A stretch of 28,321 nt of DNA from CAG-582 sp964636965 (lineage in GTDB: Bacteria > Bacillota_I > Bacilli_A > RF39 > UBA660), in NCBI GenBank assembly GCA_964636965.1, contig CAZWST010000016.1, forward strand, positions 1 through 28,321. Direction: 5' to 3'. This document shows positions 15,607-23,471 of this stretch, in pieces (position 1 is the first letter of the stretch; every line of letters starts with the position of its first letter). The notes beneath the pieces were generated by a model. It had not been told where the DNA came from and ran no database searches. It saw only the letters and a program-made list of their open reading frames with translations. A program made the position numbers and the translations under genes.

Positions 15607-18368
15607 ATGGAATATAATTATAAGAAAATAGAAGAAAAGTGGCAGAATTATTGGGAAGAAAATAAGANNNNNNNNNNGGTGTAGGATTACATGCAGGACA
15701 TCCAGAAGGATATACAGCAACAGATATTGTTTCAAGAATGAAAAGAATGCAAGGATACAATGTTTTACATCCAATGGGGTATGATTCATTTGGTTTACCA
15801 GCAGAACAATATGCTGTTCAAACAGGCAATCATCCTAGTAAGTTTACAGAAGAAAATATTAAAACTTTTACTAAGCAACTTAAAGAACTAGGTTTTTATT
15901 ATGATTGGTTTAGATGTATAGCTACATCGGACCCATCATTCTATAAATGGACTCAATGGATTTTTAAAAATCTTTATAATGATGGTTATGCAAAATATAT
16001 TGATATGCCAGTTAACTGGTGTGAAGAATTGGGAACAGTTTTATCTAATGATGAGGTTATTGATGGTAAAAGTGAACGTGGAGGTTATCCAGTTGTAAGA
16101 AAGAATATGCGTCAATTATGTATTGATCAAGCTGCTTTTGCTGATTCTTTACTTGAAGGTCTTGAGAAAATTGATTGGCCTACATCAACTAAAGAAATCC
16201 AAAAAAATTGGATTGGTAAGTCAATTGGGGCACATGTTATATTTAAGGTAGATGGGTATGATGATACATTTACAGTATTTACTACTCGATGTGATACACT
16301 TTTTGGAGCAACTTACTGTGTATTAGCTCCAGAACATGTTCTTGTTGATAAGATTACTACAGATGATAAGAAAGAAGAAGTTTTAGCTTATAAAAAAGTA
16401 TGTGCTTCTAAAAATGATTTGGAAAGAACTGAACTTAACAAAGAGAAAACTGGTGTATTTACAGGAGCTTATGCAATTAATCCAGTTAATAATAAAAAAA
16501 TTCCAATTTATATAAGTGATTATGTATTAGCAAGTTATGGAACAGGTGCTATTATGGCTGTTCCTGCTCATGATGAAAGAGACTATGAATTTGCGTGTAA
16601 GTTTAATATTCCAATTATTCAAGTACTTGAAGAAGTAACTGGAACTCCTCATGAAGGTGAATCTACTAAAAATTCAATTGTTGCTATTATTTATGATGAA
16701 AAAAATGATAAGTATTTAACAATAAATTGGGGAAATTTAGGTGGAAGAAACTTTATTGGAGGAACAATTAAAGATGGAGAAACTCCATATGAGTGTGCAT
16801 TAAGAGAAATTAAAGAAGAAACTGGATACGTTGATATTGAACTTATTAGAGAATCTTTTGTTATTAACCATCATTATTATGCTTATAATAAAGATAAATA
16901 TTTTCACATTAATGCAACCCCTTTCTTGTTTAAATTGAAAAGTGATGAGCAAGTAGAGGTTCATCGTGAAGAGGATGAAGTCTTTAATGTTGAATGGGTT
17001 GATAAAGAAACTATTGAAAAAGAGATTACAGAACCATTATTTGTTAAGTCTTTTGGTTATTTAATGAATCCTGGAGCTATGGAAGGGGACGGAATTCATA
17101 TTAATTCTGAATGGCTAGATGGCTTAGATAAACAAAGTGCAATTGATAAGATGATAGATTGGCTTGAAGAGCATGGTGCAGGAAGCAAAAAGATTAATTA
17201 TAAAATGCGTGAATGGATTTTTGCAAGACAAAGATATTGGGGTGAACCTGTTCCAATTGTTCATGGTGAAGATGGGGTAGATTATGTTTTAAGTGATGAT
17301 GAGTTACCACTTTGTTTACCAGAGCTTGATGATTATAAAGGACATAATGGTGAAGCTCCACTTGAAAATGCTCTAACTTGGAAAAATTATAATAAAAATG
17401 GTATTAAGGGTGTAAGGGAAACTTCAACAATGCCAGGAAGTGCTGGATCTAGTTGGTATTTCTTAAGATATATTGATCCAAATAATGATGAAGTTTTTGC
17501 AAATCAAGAATTACTTAAGCATTGGATGCCAGTTGATTTATATGTTGGTGGACCTGAACATGCTGTTGGTCACTTAATGTATTCAAGAATTTGGAATCAT
17601 TATTTATACAATAAAGGATTATCTCCAGTTTTAGAACCATTCCAAAAATTAGTTCATCAAGGTATGATTTTAGGTGAAAATGGAATTAAGATGGGTAAGA
17701 GATTTCCTAAGTATGTTATTAATCCATCAGATATAGTTCGAGATTATGGTGCTGATACTTTAAGACTTTATGAAATGTTTATGGGACCACTTGAAGCGTC
17801 TAAACCTTGGAGTTCATCTGGTGTTGATGGTGCTAAGAAATTTCTGGACCGTGTTTGGAGACTTTATGCTGAAGAAAATAAAATAACAGATGATGAGAAT
17901 AAAAATTTGGAAAGAATTTATCATGCAACTGTTAAAAAAGTTACAGACGATTATGAAGCTCTTGCCTTCAATACAGCTATAAGTCAATTAATGGTATTTA
18001 TTAATGCTGTTTATAAAGAAAAGACGTTCCCAAGAGAGTACGCTGAAGGATTTATTAAATTGTTAAATCCAATCGCACCTCATATTACTGAAGAGATTTG
18101 GAATGTTTTCTTAGAACATAATGACACTATTGCTTTTGAATCTTGGCCAGAATATGATGAAGCAAAGACAATTGAAGATAATGTTACTATTGGTATTCAA
18201 GTTAATGGTAAATTAAGAGGTACTATAAATATTTCTGTTGATAGTGATGAAGAGACTATTAAGGAAGCTTCTTTTAAAGAAGAAAATGTTAAACGTCACA
18301 TAGATGGAAAAGAAATAGTTAAAGTAATTGTTATTAAAGGCAAAATTGTAAATATAGTTGTAAAATAA
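15607..18368 (+). CDS. leuS: Leucyl-tRNA synthetase with embedded Nudix domain; interrupted by assembly gap
   Basis: Charges tRNA-Leu. ATG 15607 (MEYNYKKIEEKWQNYW) lies 2 bases after the upstream stop. Ten N (15668-15677) replace sequence that should encode ~20 or more residues, including FPYPSG; the frames on each side differ, so the N count is not the real length. After the gap: HAGH signature, YDSFGLPAEQ, editing-domain TTRCDTLFGATY and GTGAIMAVPAHDERD. A ~130-residue insertion (~16660-17055) follows with a perfect Nudix box (16761-16829). The normal LeuRS path then resumes (MNPGAMEGDG, RQRYWGEPVP, WYFLRYIDPNN, DLYVGGPEHAVGHLMYSRIW). The KMSKS position reads KMGKR, a variant I recall from some Clostridia-type LeuRS. 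The gap is probably an assembly feature rather than a mutation. Confidence 0.95.
15668..15677. other. Assembly gap (10 N) inside leuS
   Basis: Codons before the gap are in frame 1 and codons after it in frame 3, so the 10-N size is nominal. Real LeuRS has more residues here than 10 bases can encode. Confidence 0.97.
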
Positions 18369-18400
18369 AATAGAACTCACAGATTTGTGAGTTCTATTTT
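18367..18400 (+). terminator. Intrinsic terminator of the leuS operon
   Basis: Perfect 15-bp stem AAAATAGAACTCACA/TGTGAGTTCTATTTT (18367-18381 with 18386-18400), 4-nt loop; the arm itself ends in four T. Confidence 0.92.
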
Positions 18401-18420
18401 ATCATTTGTTAATTAAAGTA

Positions 18421-18429
18421 TGGTATATT
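18421..18429 (+). promoter_or_regulatory. Extended -10 promoter for the 18453 gene
   Basis: TGG-TATATT at 18421-18429, about 24 bases before the ATG; no clear -35. Confidence 0.45.
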
Positions 18430-18452
18430 TAATAAAGTAAGAAGGTGTCTTT

Positions 18453-19664
18453 ATGAAAAAATCTTATAAATTATTTTTAATGATTATTTTATTGGTTATA
18501 GGTTTTGCATCTGTTTCAACAACTTTATTATTAAATGGAAATACAAAGGTTGGATTTAATAATGATGACTTTGATGTTTTCTTTTATAGTGCTATGGTTG
18601 ATAAGTTAATTGTTACTAACGATGTTTTAAGTGAGGATAAAAAGACACTTACTTTTGAGTTAGGAGAACTTAGTGCTGTTGGGGAAAAATCAATTTTAGA
18701 CTTTTCTGTAATAAATAACTCCAGCCATTATGATGCCTATGTAACTATTAATTGTGATTTTCCTTTAAGTGATGATTATACAGTATCTTCAAATCCTACT
18801 ACAATGGAAATATATGCAGGTAAAAGGATGGATGGTTCAATTGAAGTTACTTTAAATAAGGCTTTAACTGAATCTAAAACTATTAAAGGATCTTGTAAAC
18901 TAACTGCAACACCTAGAGAAAGAACTTCTAGTGTTGAAAAAGTAGTTGATAGAAATAAATATGATGTTGTGTTAATAGGAGATAGTATTATGAATGGACA
19001 TGGTAATGACAATAAGACTTTCGATTATTACTTAAAAGAAGCAGGTTTGATACCAGAAAATTCTAAATCTTTAAATTTTTCAAAAGATTCATCTATGTTA
19101 TTTTCATCTGACTATGTAGATGAAAGTCAATTAATACTTGATACGCAAATAAGAAAATATTTATTTGAAAAAGTTCCTAATATAAAAGATAGCACGTATA
19201 TTATGGTTAATGGTGGAATAAATGATCTTATGCATAATCTCCAGTATGATGCCTATACTTTAGGTATTACTAGTGAAGATTCATTTAATGAGGTTTCTTA
19301 TTTTAATGATATTATGGCATCAGATAATCTAATTTCAAGAATTTATAATGTTTTATCTGGACTTGGAATGACTTTTTCAGAATCTAAAATTGTATATATT
19401 AAACCTAGAGTTTTACCTGATGGTGTTACAAGTGAGCATTATAAAGATACAGCGTTAATTAATGAGGACATTGTATTATTTAATAAAGCAATAGATATTT
19501 GGTATCAAAGAATAGGTAAAAGTAAATATCCTAATATGGTTATAATTGATTCAAATGATTATGTTTTAGAAAGCGATTTAAGATATTCAGTTTATCCTAG
19601 TGATGGAGTACACTGGCTAGAAAGTGCTTATAAAAAAATAGTTGAAGCTTTAGAAACTTTATAA
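18453..19664 (+). CDS. Membrane-anchored SGNH/GDSL-type hydrolase with shared surface-anchor domain
   Basis: 403 residues. The first ~155 carry the same membrane helix (LFLMIILLVIGFASVSTTLL) and beta-rich domain (HYDAYVTINC, KLTATPRERT) as the genes at 3425, 8123 and 9880. The remainder is an SGNH hydrolase: block I LIGDSI with nucleophile S178, block III GGIND with N257, and block V SDGVHW with D384 and H387, the expected catalytic set. Such extracytoplasmic enzymes remove acyl or acetyl groups from polysaccharides, lipids or peptidoglycan; the substrate here is unknown. The ATG at 18453 follows AAGGTG. The gene is monocistronic, with a bidirectional terminator shared with the convergent HIT gene. 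Confidence 0.9.
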   Translation: MKKSYKLFLMIILLVIGFASVSTTLLLNGNTKVGFNNDDFDVFFYSAMVDKLIVTNDVLSEDKKTLTFELGELSAVGEKSILDFSVINNSSHYDAYVTINCDFPLSDDYTVSSNPTTMEIYAGKRMDGSIEVTLNKALTESKTIKGSCKLTATPRERTSSVEKVVDRNKYDVVLIGDSIMNGHGNDNKTFDYYLKEAGLIPENSKSLNFSKDSSMLFSSDYVDESQLILDTQIRKYLFEKVPNIKDSTYIMVNGGINDLMHNLQYDAYTLGITSEDSFNEVSYFNDIMASDNLISRIYNVLSGLGMTFSESKIVYIKPRVLPDGVTSEHYKDTALINEDIVLFNKAIDIWYQRIGKSKYPNMVIIDSNDYVLESDLRYSVYPSDGVHWLESAYKKIVEALETL

Positions 19665-19665
19665 A

Positions 19666-19696
19666 AAAATGATATATCGATGTGATATATCATTTT
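19666..19696 (+). terminator. Bidirectional terminator between the SGNH and HIT genes
   Basis: 13-bp stem AAAATGATATATC/GATATATCATTTT (19666-19678 with 19684-19696), 5-nt loop. The TGA stop codon of the minus-strand HIT gene (19690-19692) lies in the stem. Confidence 0.88.
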
Positions 19697-20055
19697 AATT
19701 TATCATAAATTATATCTAAATCAACTATTGGTTGTTCAGTATCATATCCTGGAGTTAAATGAACATGGAAATGTTTAATTTCTTGACATACTCCTGAATT
19801 AGTTATTACTTCAAAACCTTTAGTATTTAATCTCTCATGAAGAAGATCTGACATATTTTTTAAAACATGATTGATATGTACTACTTCTTCATCTTTTAAT
19901 TTAGTAAAGTTTTCAGCGTGTCTTTTTAAGATAACAAGTAAATCACCATTTTCTTCTGGATTAATGTTCATTATTACTTTTACAACGTCATCTTCATAGA
20001 TTTTTTTTGATGGAATATCTCCATTAATTATTTTACAAAATATACAATCTTTCAT
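19690..20055 (-). CDS. HIT-family nucleotide hydrolase/transferase
   Basis: 121 residues, normal for a bacterial Hint/HIT protein. Visible: the N-terminal CIFCKII zinc-type pair, P-S-K-KIYEDD, and the histidine triad HFHVHLTP near residues 94-101 with the catalytic middle His. HIT proteins hydrolyse AMP-amine and aminoacyl-adenylate bonds, which would fit clearing of synthetase by-products, but that link is not shown here. The ATG lies at 20055 behind AGGTG; TGA-TATAAT at 20072-20080 (minus) is the likely promoter. Single-gene unit. Confidence 0.93.
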   Translation of the reverse strand: MKDCIFCKIINGDIPSKKIYEDDVVKVIMNINPEENGDLLVILKRHAENFTKLKDEEVVHINHVLKNMSDLLHERLNTKGFEVITNSGVCQEIKHFHVHLTPGYDTEQPIVDLDIIYDKLK

Positions 20056-20071
20056 ATTTTCACCTAAAATG

Positions 20072-20080
20072 ATTATATCA
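20072..20080 (-). promoter_or_regulatory. Extended -10 promoter for the HIT gene
   Basis: Minus strand TGA-TATAAT, leaving a very short leader before the ribosome binding site. Confidence 0.5.
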
Positions 20081-20173
20081 TAATTTGTTTAGTTTTTATA
20101 TATTATCTTTGAAATAAAAAACTTGATATTAAATAATTTTTAGGTCATGCATACTATATTATAGGAGGTATAT

Positions 20174-20692
20174 ATGACTTATTATAAAGAGATTGTTACC
20201 AAAGCTGTTATTGGTAAGGGTAAAAAAACAATTAGAGAAAATCGAGAAATTAATTTAGGAGATAAACTTGATAATGTTTTAGGATGTTGGGTTATTAATC
20301 ACACTTTTTCTGGAAGTATTTTAAATGAAGTAGTAGTTGTCTCAGGTAATTATGATGTAAATATTTGGTATTCTTATGATAATAATACTAAAACTAATGT
20401 AATTATTAAGAATTTTAGTTATCAAGATTCAATGAAAGTCAGATTAAAAGAAAACTCGAAAATAAATAATAATTCAGAAATAATTGTTAGGAGTTTGAAT
20501 CAGCCAAGTGTATCTGATGTAGATATAGAAAATGGGGTTATAAAACTTATTGTTGATAAACAAATGGGAGTAGAGGTTATTGGAGATACGATGGTGAGGG
20601 TAAGTGTTGAAGATGAAATTGATGATTATGAGGAAATAGAAGATGATGAAGTAACAGATGATATTGAAGTTACGGATGATTATTTAAAGTAA
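20174..20692 (+). CDS. cotE: CotE-like outer spore coat protein
   Basis: 172 residues (Bacillus CotE is ~181). Resemblance runs through the protein: N-terminal YYKEIVTKAVIGKGKK, LGCWVINHTFSG, the very characteristic VNIWYSYDNNTKT, RSLNQPSVSDVDIENG, VEVIGDTMVRV, and a strongly acidic C-terminal tail (DDYEEIEDDEVTDDIEV). In Bacillus, CotE is the mother-cell morphogenetic protein on which the outer coat assembles. AGGAGGT precedes the ATG at 20174. The gene is monocistronic with a terminator at 20691-20713. Its presence implies that the organism or a recent ancestor forms spores, or that the domain has been reused; no other spore gene is in the window. Confidence 0.85.
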   Translation: MTYYKEIVTKAVIGKGKKTIRENREINLGDKLDNVLGCWVINHTFSGSILNEVVVVSGNYDVNIWYSYDNNTKTNVIIKNFSYQDSMKVRLKENSKINNNSEIIVRSLNQPSVSDVDIENGVIKLIVDKQMGVEVIGDTMVRVSVEDEIDDYEEIEDDEVTDDIEVTDDYLK

Positions 20693-20713
20693 AGTCTCTT
20701 ATGAGGCTTTTTT
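20691..20713 (+). terminator. Intrinsic terminator of the cotE-like gene
   Basis: 8-bp stem AAAGTCTC/GAGGCTTT with one G-U (20691-20698 with 20703-20710), TTAT loop, T run. Confidence 0.85.
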
Positions 20714-20740
20714 GCATTTTTTTATAAAATGTTATATAAT
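20712..20740 (+). promoter_or_regulatory. Promoter of the GNAT gene
   Basis: TTGCAT (20712-20717), 17-bp spacer, TATAAT (20735-20740). The -35 overlaps the T run of the preceding terminator. Confidence 0.75.
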
Positions 20741-20764
20741 ATGACGTGCTTTTAAGGGGTTATT

Positions 20765-21238
20765 ATGGAAAAAATTAAGTTAGATTCTTTTGAATTGATT
20801 GAATATGATAGGACACTTGAAGAACATAAGCAGTATGCTGCATATTTTGAAAGTGATAAAGATTATGATGAATATATGGAGCCTTTTTGGTCTTTAGAAT
20901 ATTCAATTGACTATGCTAGAAAAAATGGAAGATATTCAAACGTTTATTTTGCTTATAAAGGAAATATACTCGTTGGGATGATTGGAACTATTTGGGTTAG
21001 TGATTATCCTGAATTAGTTATTGGAATATTAAAAGAACACAGGGGACATCATTACTCTCGTATTTTAATAGAAGAATATACTAATTATCTTTTTGATACA
21101 TATAAAGAATATGAAAGAATCTATGCTTATATTGAAGAATCTAATATTCATTCGAAAGAAAACGTTCTGGCAGCGGGATTTACTTCTTTGAATGAGTTTC
21201 AATATGTTAAGAAAAGAGAATATTCTATAATAATTTAA
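20765..21238 (+). CDS. GNAT-family acetyltransferase
   Basis: 157 residues. The acetyl-CoA-binding motif A is recognisable as LKEHRGHHYSRILIEEY (the R-G-x-x-x-S pyrophosphate loop and following helix), preceded by a strand that would present the substrate (NILVGMIGTIWVSD) and followed by IEESNIHSKENVLAAGFTSLNEF, the usual N-x-x-S-x-x-x-x-x-x-x-GF ending. Acetyl acceptor unknown: GNAT enzymes modify drugs, small molecules or protein N-termini. The ATG at 20765 follows AAGGGG. Single-gene unit between cotE and the RNase J gene. Confidence 0.85.
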   Translation: MEKIKLDSFELIEYDRTLEEHKQYAAYFESDKDYDEYMEPFWSLEYSIDYARKNGRYSNVYFAYKGNILVGMIGTIWVSDYPELVIGILKEHRGHHYSRILIEEYTNYLFDTYKEYERIYAYIEESNIHSKENVLAAGFTSLNEFQYVKKREYSIII

Positions 21239-21266
21239 CTTGATACTAGAAAGTTTTTACTTATTA

Positions 21267-21275
21267 TGTTATAAT
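21267..21275 (+). promoter_or_regulatory. Extended -10 promoter of the RNase J gene
   Basis: TGT-TATAAT at 21267-21275, about 47 bases before the ATG. Confidence 0.6.
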
Positions 21276-21322
21276 GTTCCTACTGAGTTGTCTTTATTTC
21301 TTTTTTTGAAAGAAGGAAAAAA

Positions 21323-22957
21323 ATGAGTAAAATAAGAATGTTTGCCTTAGGCGGACTTAATGAAAGTGGGAAAAACACTTACGTTATTGAAATAGATAAT
21401 AGAATATTTATTTTTGATTGTGGGCTAAAATATGCAACTGATAGTATGTATGGAATAGATTATATTATTCCTAATTATCAATATTTAATTGATAATAAAG
21501 ATAGAATAGTTGGAGTATTTTTAACTCATGCACATTTAGAGAATATGGGTGGTATCTTTGATTTAGTGAGGGATATTCCTAAATTAAAAGTTTATGCTAC
21601 TAGATACACTAAAGAATACTTATTATTAGAAGGATTAAATGAAAAGAATATAATTGAAATAAAGGCACAAAAGAAAGTATCATTTAGAGATGTATCAATA
21701 TTCCCAATAAATGTAAGCCATTCTGTACCTGATGCAGTAATGTATGTTATTAATACAAAAGATGGTGCAATATGTTATACAGGAGATTTTTTAATTGATC
21801 CAACAATGAGTGGAGCTTATTCAATGGATTTAGGTAAAATTGCTTATGTTGGAAAACAAGGTGTTTTACTTTTAATGAGTGAATCATCATTTTCTGAGCG
21901 TGCTGGTCATACTAGTCCAAAACATAGATTAACAAGCTGGTTTAAAGATACAATGAATCATTCAGATGGTAGATTAATTATTTCTGTCTTACCAATTCAT
22001 TTGCATGCTATTCAAGAAATAATAGATGCAGCTGATAATATGCATAGACGTATCGTGATTATGGGTAAAAAATTACAAAATATTGTCAATATGGCTTTAA
22101 AAAATGGATACTTACATGATGATAAAAAATTAATAGGTGATTTATCAGATTTAGAAAGTAAAAACGCTATTTGTCTTATATGTGATGATAGGGAAAAACC
22201 TTATGCAGCAGTTGAAAGAATTGTCTATGGAAATGATAAATTTATTAAATTAAAGAATACAGATACATTTATATTTTCGGAACCAAATTATGATGCTAAT
22301 GAGAAAAAGTTAGTTCATATTCAAGATGATATAGCTATGTTGGGTGCAAGTAGTTTAACTATACCAAAAGATAAAACTATATTACATCATGCTTCTCAAG
22401 AAGATTTAATGATTATGTTAAATCTTGTAAATCCTAAATATTATATGCCAGTTAAGGGTGAATATCGCTTAATGGTTAATAATGCCAATCTTGCTTCTTC
22501 TTTAGGAATGGATGCAAGTAATATAATATTAAAACAAAATGGAGATGTTGTTGAATTTATTGATGGAGTTTTACAAGATAAGTTTGAAACAATTAAAGTA
22601 GATGATATATTAATTGATGGTAAATCTAATGACGATGTTGGTGAACTCGTTATTAAAGATCGTGAAATGTTAGGTGAAAATGGTATTATGTTAATATCGG
22701 CAACACTTGATAGACAAACTAAGAAAATTCTTGTTGGTCCTGAAGTTACAACTAGGGGATTTATATATGTTAAAGATTCTTTAGAAATGATTGAAGAAAT
22801 AAAAAGAATGAGCCTTGATATAATTGAAAAGAATACTAATCCTAGTTATGTTGATTATAATCAAATTAAAAATGAGATTAGAGAAGAATTAAGTAAGTAT
22901 TTTTATCATGAAACAGAATGTAAGCCAATGATAATCGCGGTTATTCAAGAGGTTTAG
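21323..22957 (+). CDS. rnj: RNase J family protein with degenerate metal-binding motif
   Basis: 544 residues, normal for RNase J. Metallo-beta-lactamase/beta-CASP ribonuclease fold: MFALGGLNESGKNTYVIEID, the metal motif, SHSVPDA, YTGDF, then LLMSESSFSERAGHTSPKHRL, beta-CASP segments (HHASQEDL, PKYYMPVKGEYR), and a C-terminal domain with REMLGENGI and PSYVDYNQIKNEIREELSKYFY. RNase J matures and degrades RNA by 5' exonuclease and endonuclease action. Here the usual HxHxDH reads HAHLEN (H69, H71, E73, N74), and the PVHGEYR His is Lys, so at least three metal ligands are changed. It is probably an inactive or weak J2-type subunit paired with a J1 encoded elsewhere. The ATG at 21323 follows GAAGGA. 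The small gene at 22960 follows after 2 bases. Confidence 0.92.
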   Translation: MSKIRMFALGGLNESGKNTYVIEIDNRIFIFDCGLKYATDSMYGIDYIIPNYQYLIDNKDRIVGVFLTHAHLENMGGIFDLVRDIPKLKVYATRYTKEYLLLEGLNEKNIIEIKAQKKVSFRDVSIFPINVSHSVPDAVMYVINTKDGAICYTGDFLIDPTMSGAYSMDLGKIAYVGKQGVLLLMSESSFSERAGHTSPKHRLTSWFKDTMNHSDGRLIISVLPIHLHAIQEIIDAADNMHRRIVIMGKKLQNIVNMALKNGYLHDDKKLIGDLSDLESKNAICLICDDREKPYAAVERIVYGNDKFIKLKNTDTFIFSEPNYDANEKKLVHIQDDIAMLGASSLTIPKDKTILHHASQEDLMIMLNLVNPKYYMPVKGEYRLMVNNANLASSLGMDASNIILKQNGDVVEFIDGVLQDKFETIKVDDILIDGKSNDDVGELVIKDREMLGENGIMLISATLDRQTKKILVGPEVTTRGFIYVKDSLEMIEEIKRMSLDIIEKNTNPSYVDYNQIKNEIREELSKYFYHETECKPMIIAVIQEV

Positions 22958-22959
22958 TT

Positions 22960-23109
22960 ATGGGTTTTGTTACAACTAATAAAAGTGTAGATTTAGATAA
23001 AGAATTAAATGAAATGATTTCATCTCTTGGATATGAAATAGTTATTTCACCAGACGATGAAGAAGATGATGAAGAAAATAATAATAAAGATGAAGAAGAT
23101 GATGAATAA
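22960..23109 (+). CDS. Small acidic protein, 49 aa
   Basis: Short gene starting 2 bases after the RNase J stop, so probably translated by coupling. It begins MGFVTTNKSVDLDKELNEM, has ISSLGYEIVISP, and ends in a run of Asp/Glu/Asn (DDEEDDEENNNKDEEDDE). The strongly acidic tail resembles RNA-mimicking tails such as that of the RNA polymerase delta subunit, but the family was not recognised. The C-terminal codons form one arm of a terminator hairpin. Coexpression suggests a partner of RNase J; this is inference. Confidence 0.65.
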   Translation: MGFVTTNKSVDLDKELNEMISSLGYEIVISPDDEEDDEENNNKDEEDDE

Positions 23110-23125
23110 CATCTTCTTTTTCTTT
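23093..23125 (+). terminator. Intrinsic terminator of the RNase J operon
   Basis: Perfect 9-bp stem AAGAAGATG/CATCTTCTT (23093-23101 with 23110-23118) followed by a T-rich run; overlaps the last codons of the 22960 gene. Confidence 0.85.
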
Positions 23126-23151
23126 GTTAGAAATTATTTTTATGTTAAAAT
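23124..23151 (+). promoter_or_regulatory. Promoter of the 23177-25669 group
   Basis: TTGTTA (23124-23129), 16-bp spacer, TAAAAT (23146-23151) with an extended TG at 23143. Confidence 0.55.
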
Positions 23152-23176
23152 AAAGGTGATATATAAAGGAGTAATC

Positions 23177-23453
23177 ATGAAAGTAATAGACAAGTATTGA
23201 TAAGGATACTTTAAGTATTATAGCTGCAAACGTGCTAGTTTCATTCATTGGAAACTCAATTATGGAAAATTCTTGTGAAGAAGATTTTCTTGATGATTTA
23301 GATAAAAAAGATTTAGATAGAGCAAGAATTGCTTTAATTAACTATAAAGAGGTATTGGATAGGTCATCTTATGGAAAAGTAAGTGAATATCAAGACAAAT
23401 ATAAAGAAATGAATACTAATTATGAAAATATGAAAAAAAGAATGTTAAAATAG
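23177..23453 (+). pseudogene. Unknown small protein (~92 aa), apparent +1 frameshift near codon 5
   Basis: A strong ribosome binding site (AAAGGAG) precedes ATG 23177, but that frame stops at TGA 23198-23200 after 7 codons. Ignoring one base (the G at 23189) joins MKVI to TSIDKDTLSIIAANVLVSF and then the open frame to 23453, giving one plausible 92-residue protein. The remaining frame alone could start only at GTG 23232, which has no ribosome binding site. The product looks helical (DDLDKKDLDRARIALINYKEVL; YQDKYKEMNTNYENMKKRM) and is of unknown family. It lies just before dnaB. Either a sequencing or assembly error, or a genuine recent frameshift. Confidence 0.6.
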
Positions 23454-23471
23454 TATTGAGAGGTGATAGTT

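Noticed and set aside
20150..20158. CATACTATA before cotE, fitting a SigK-type -10 (CATAnnnTA)
   Set aside because: Transcription would start within the Shine-Dalgarno sequence, leaving no usable leader, and no matching -35 was found at the right distance.
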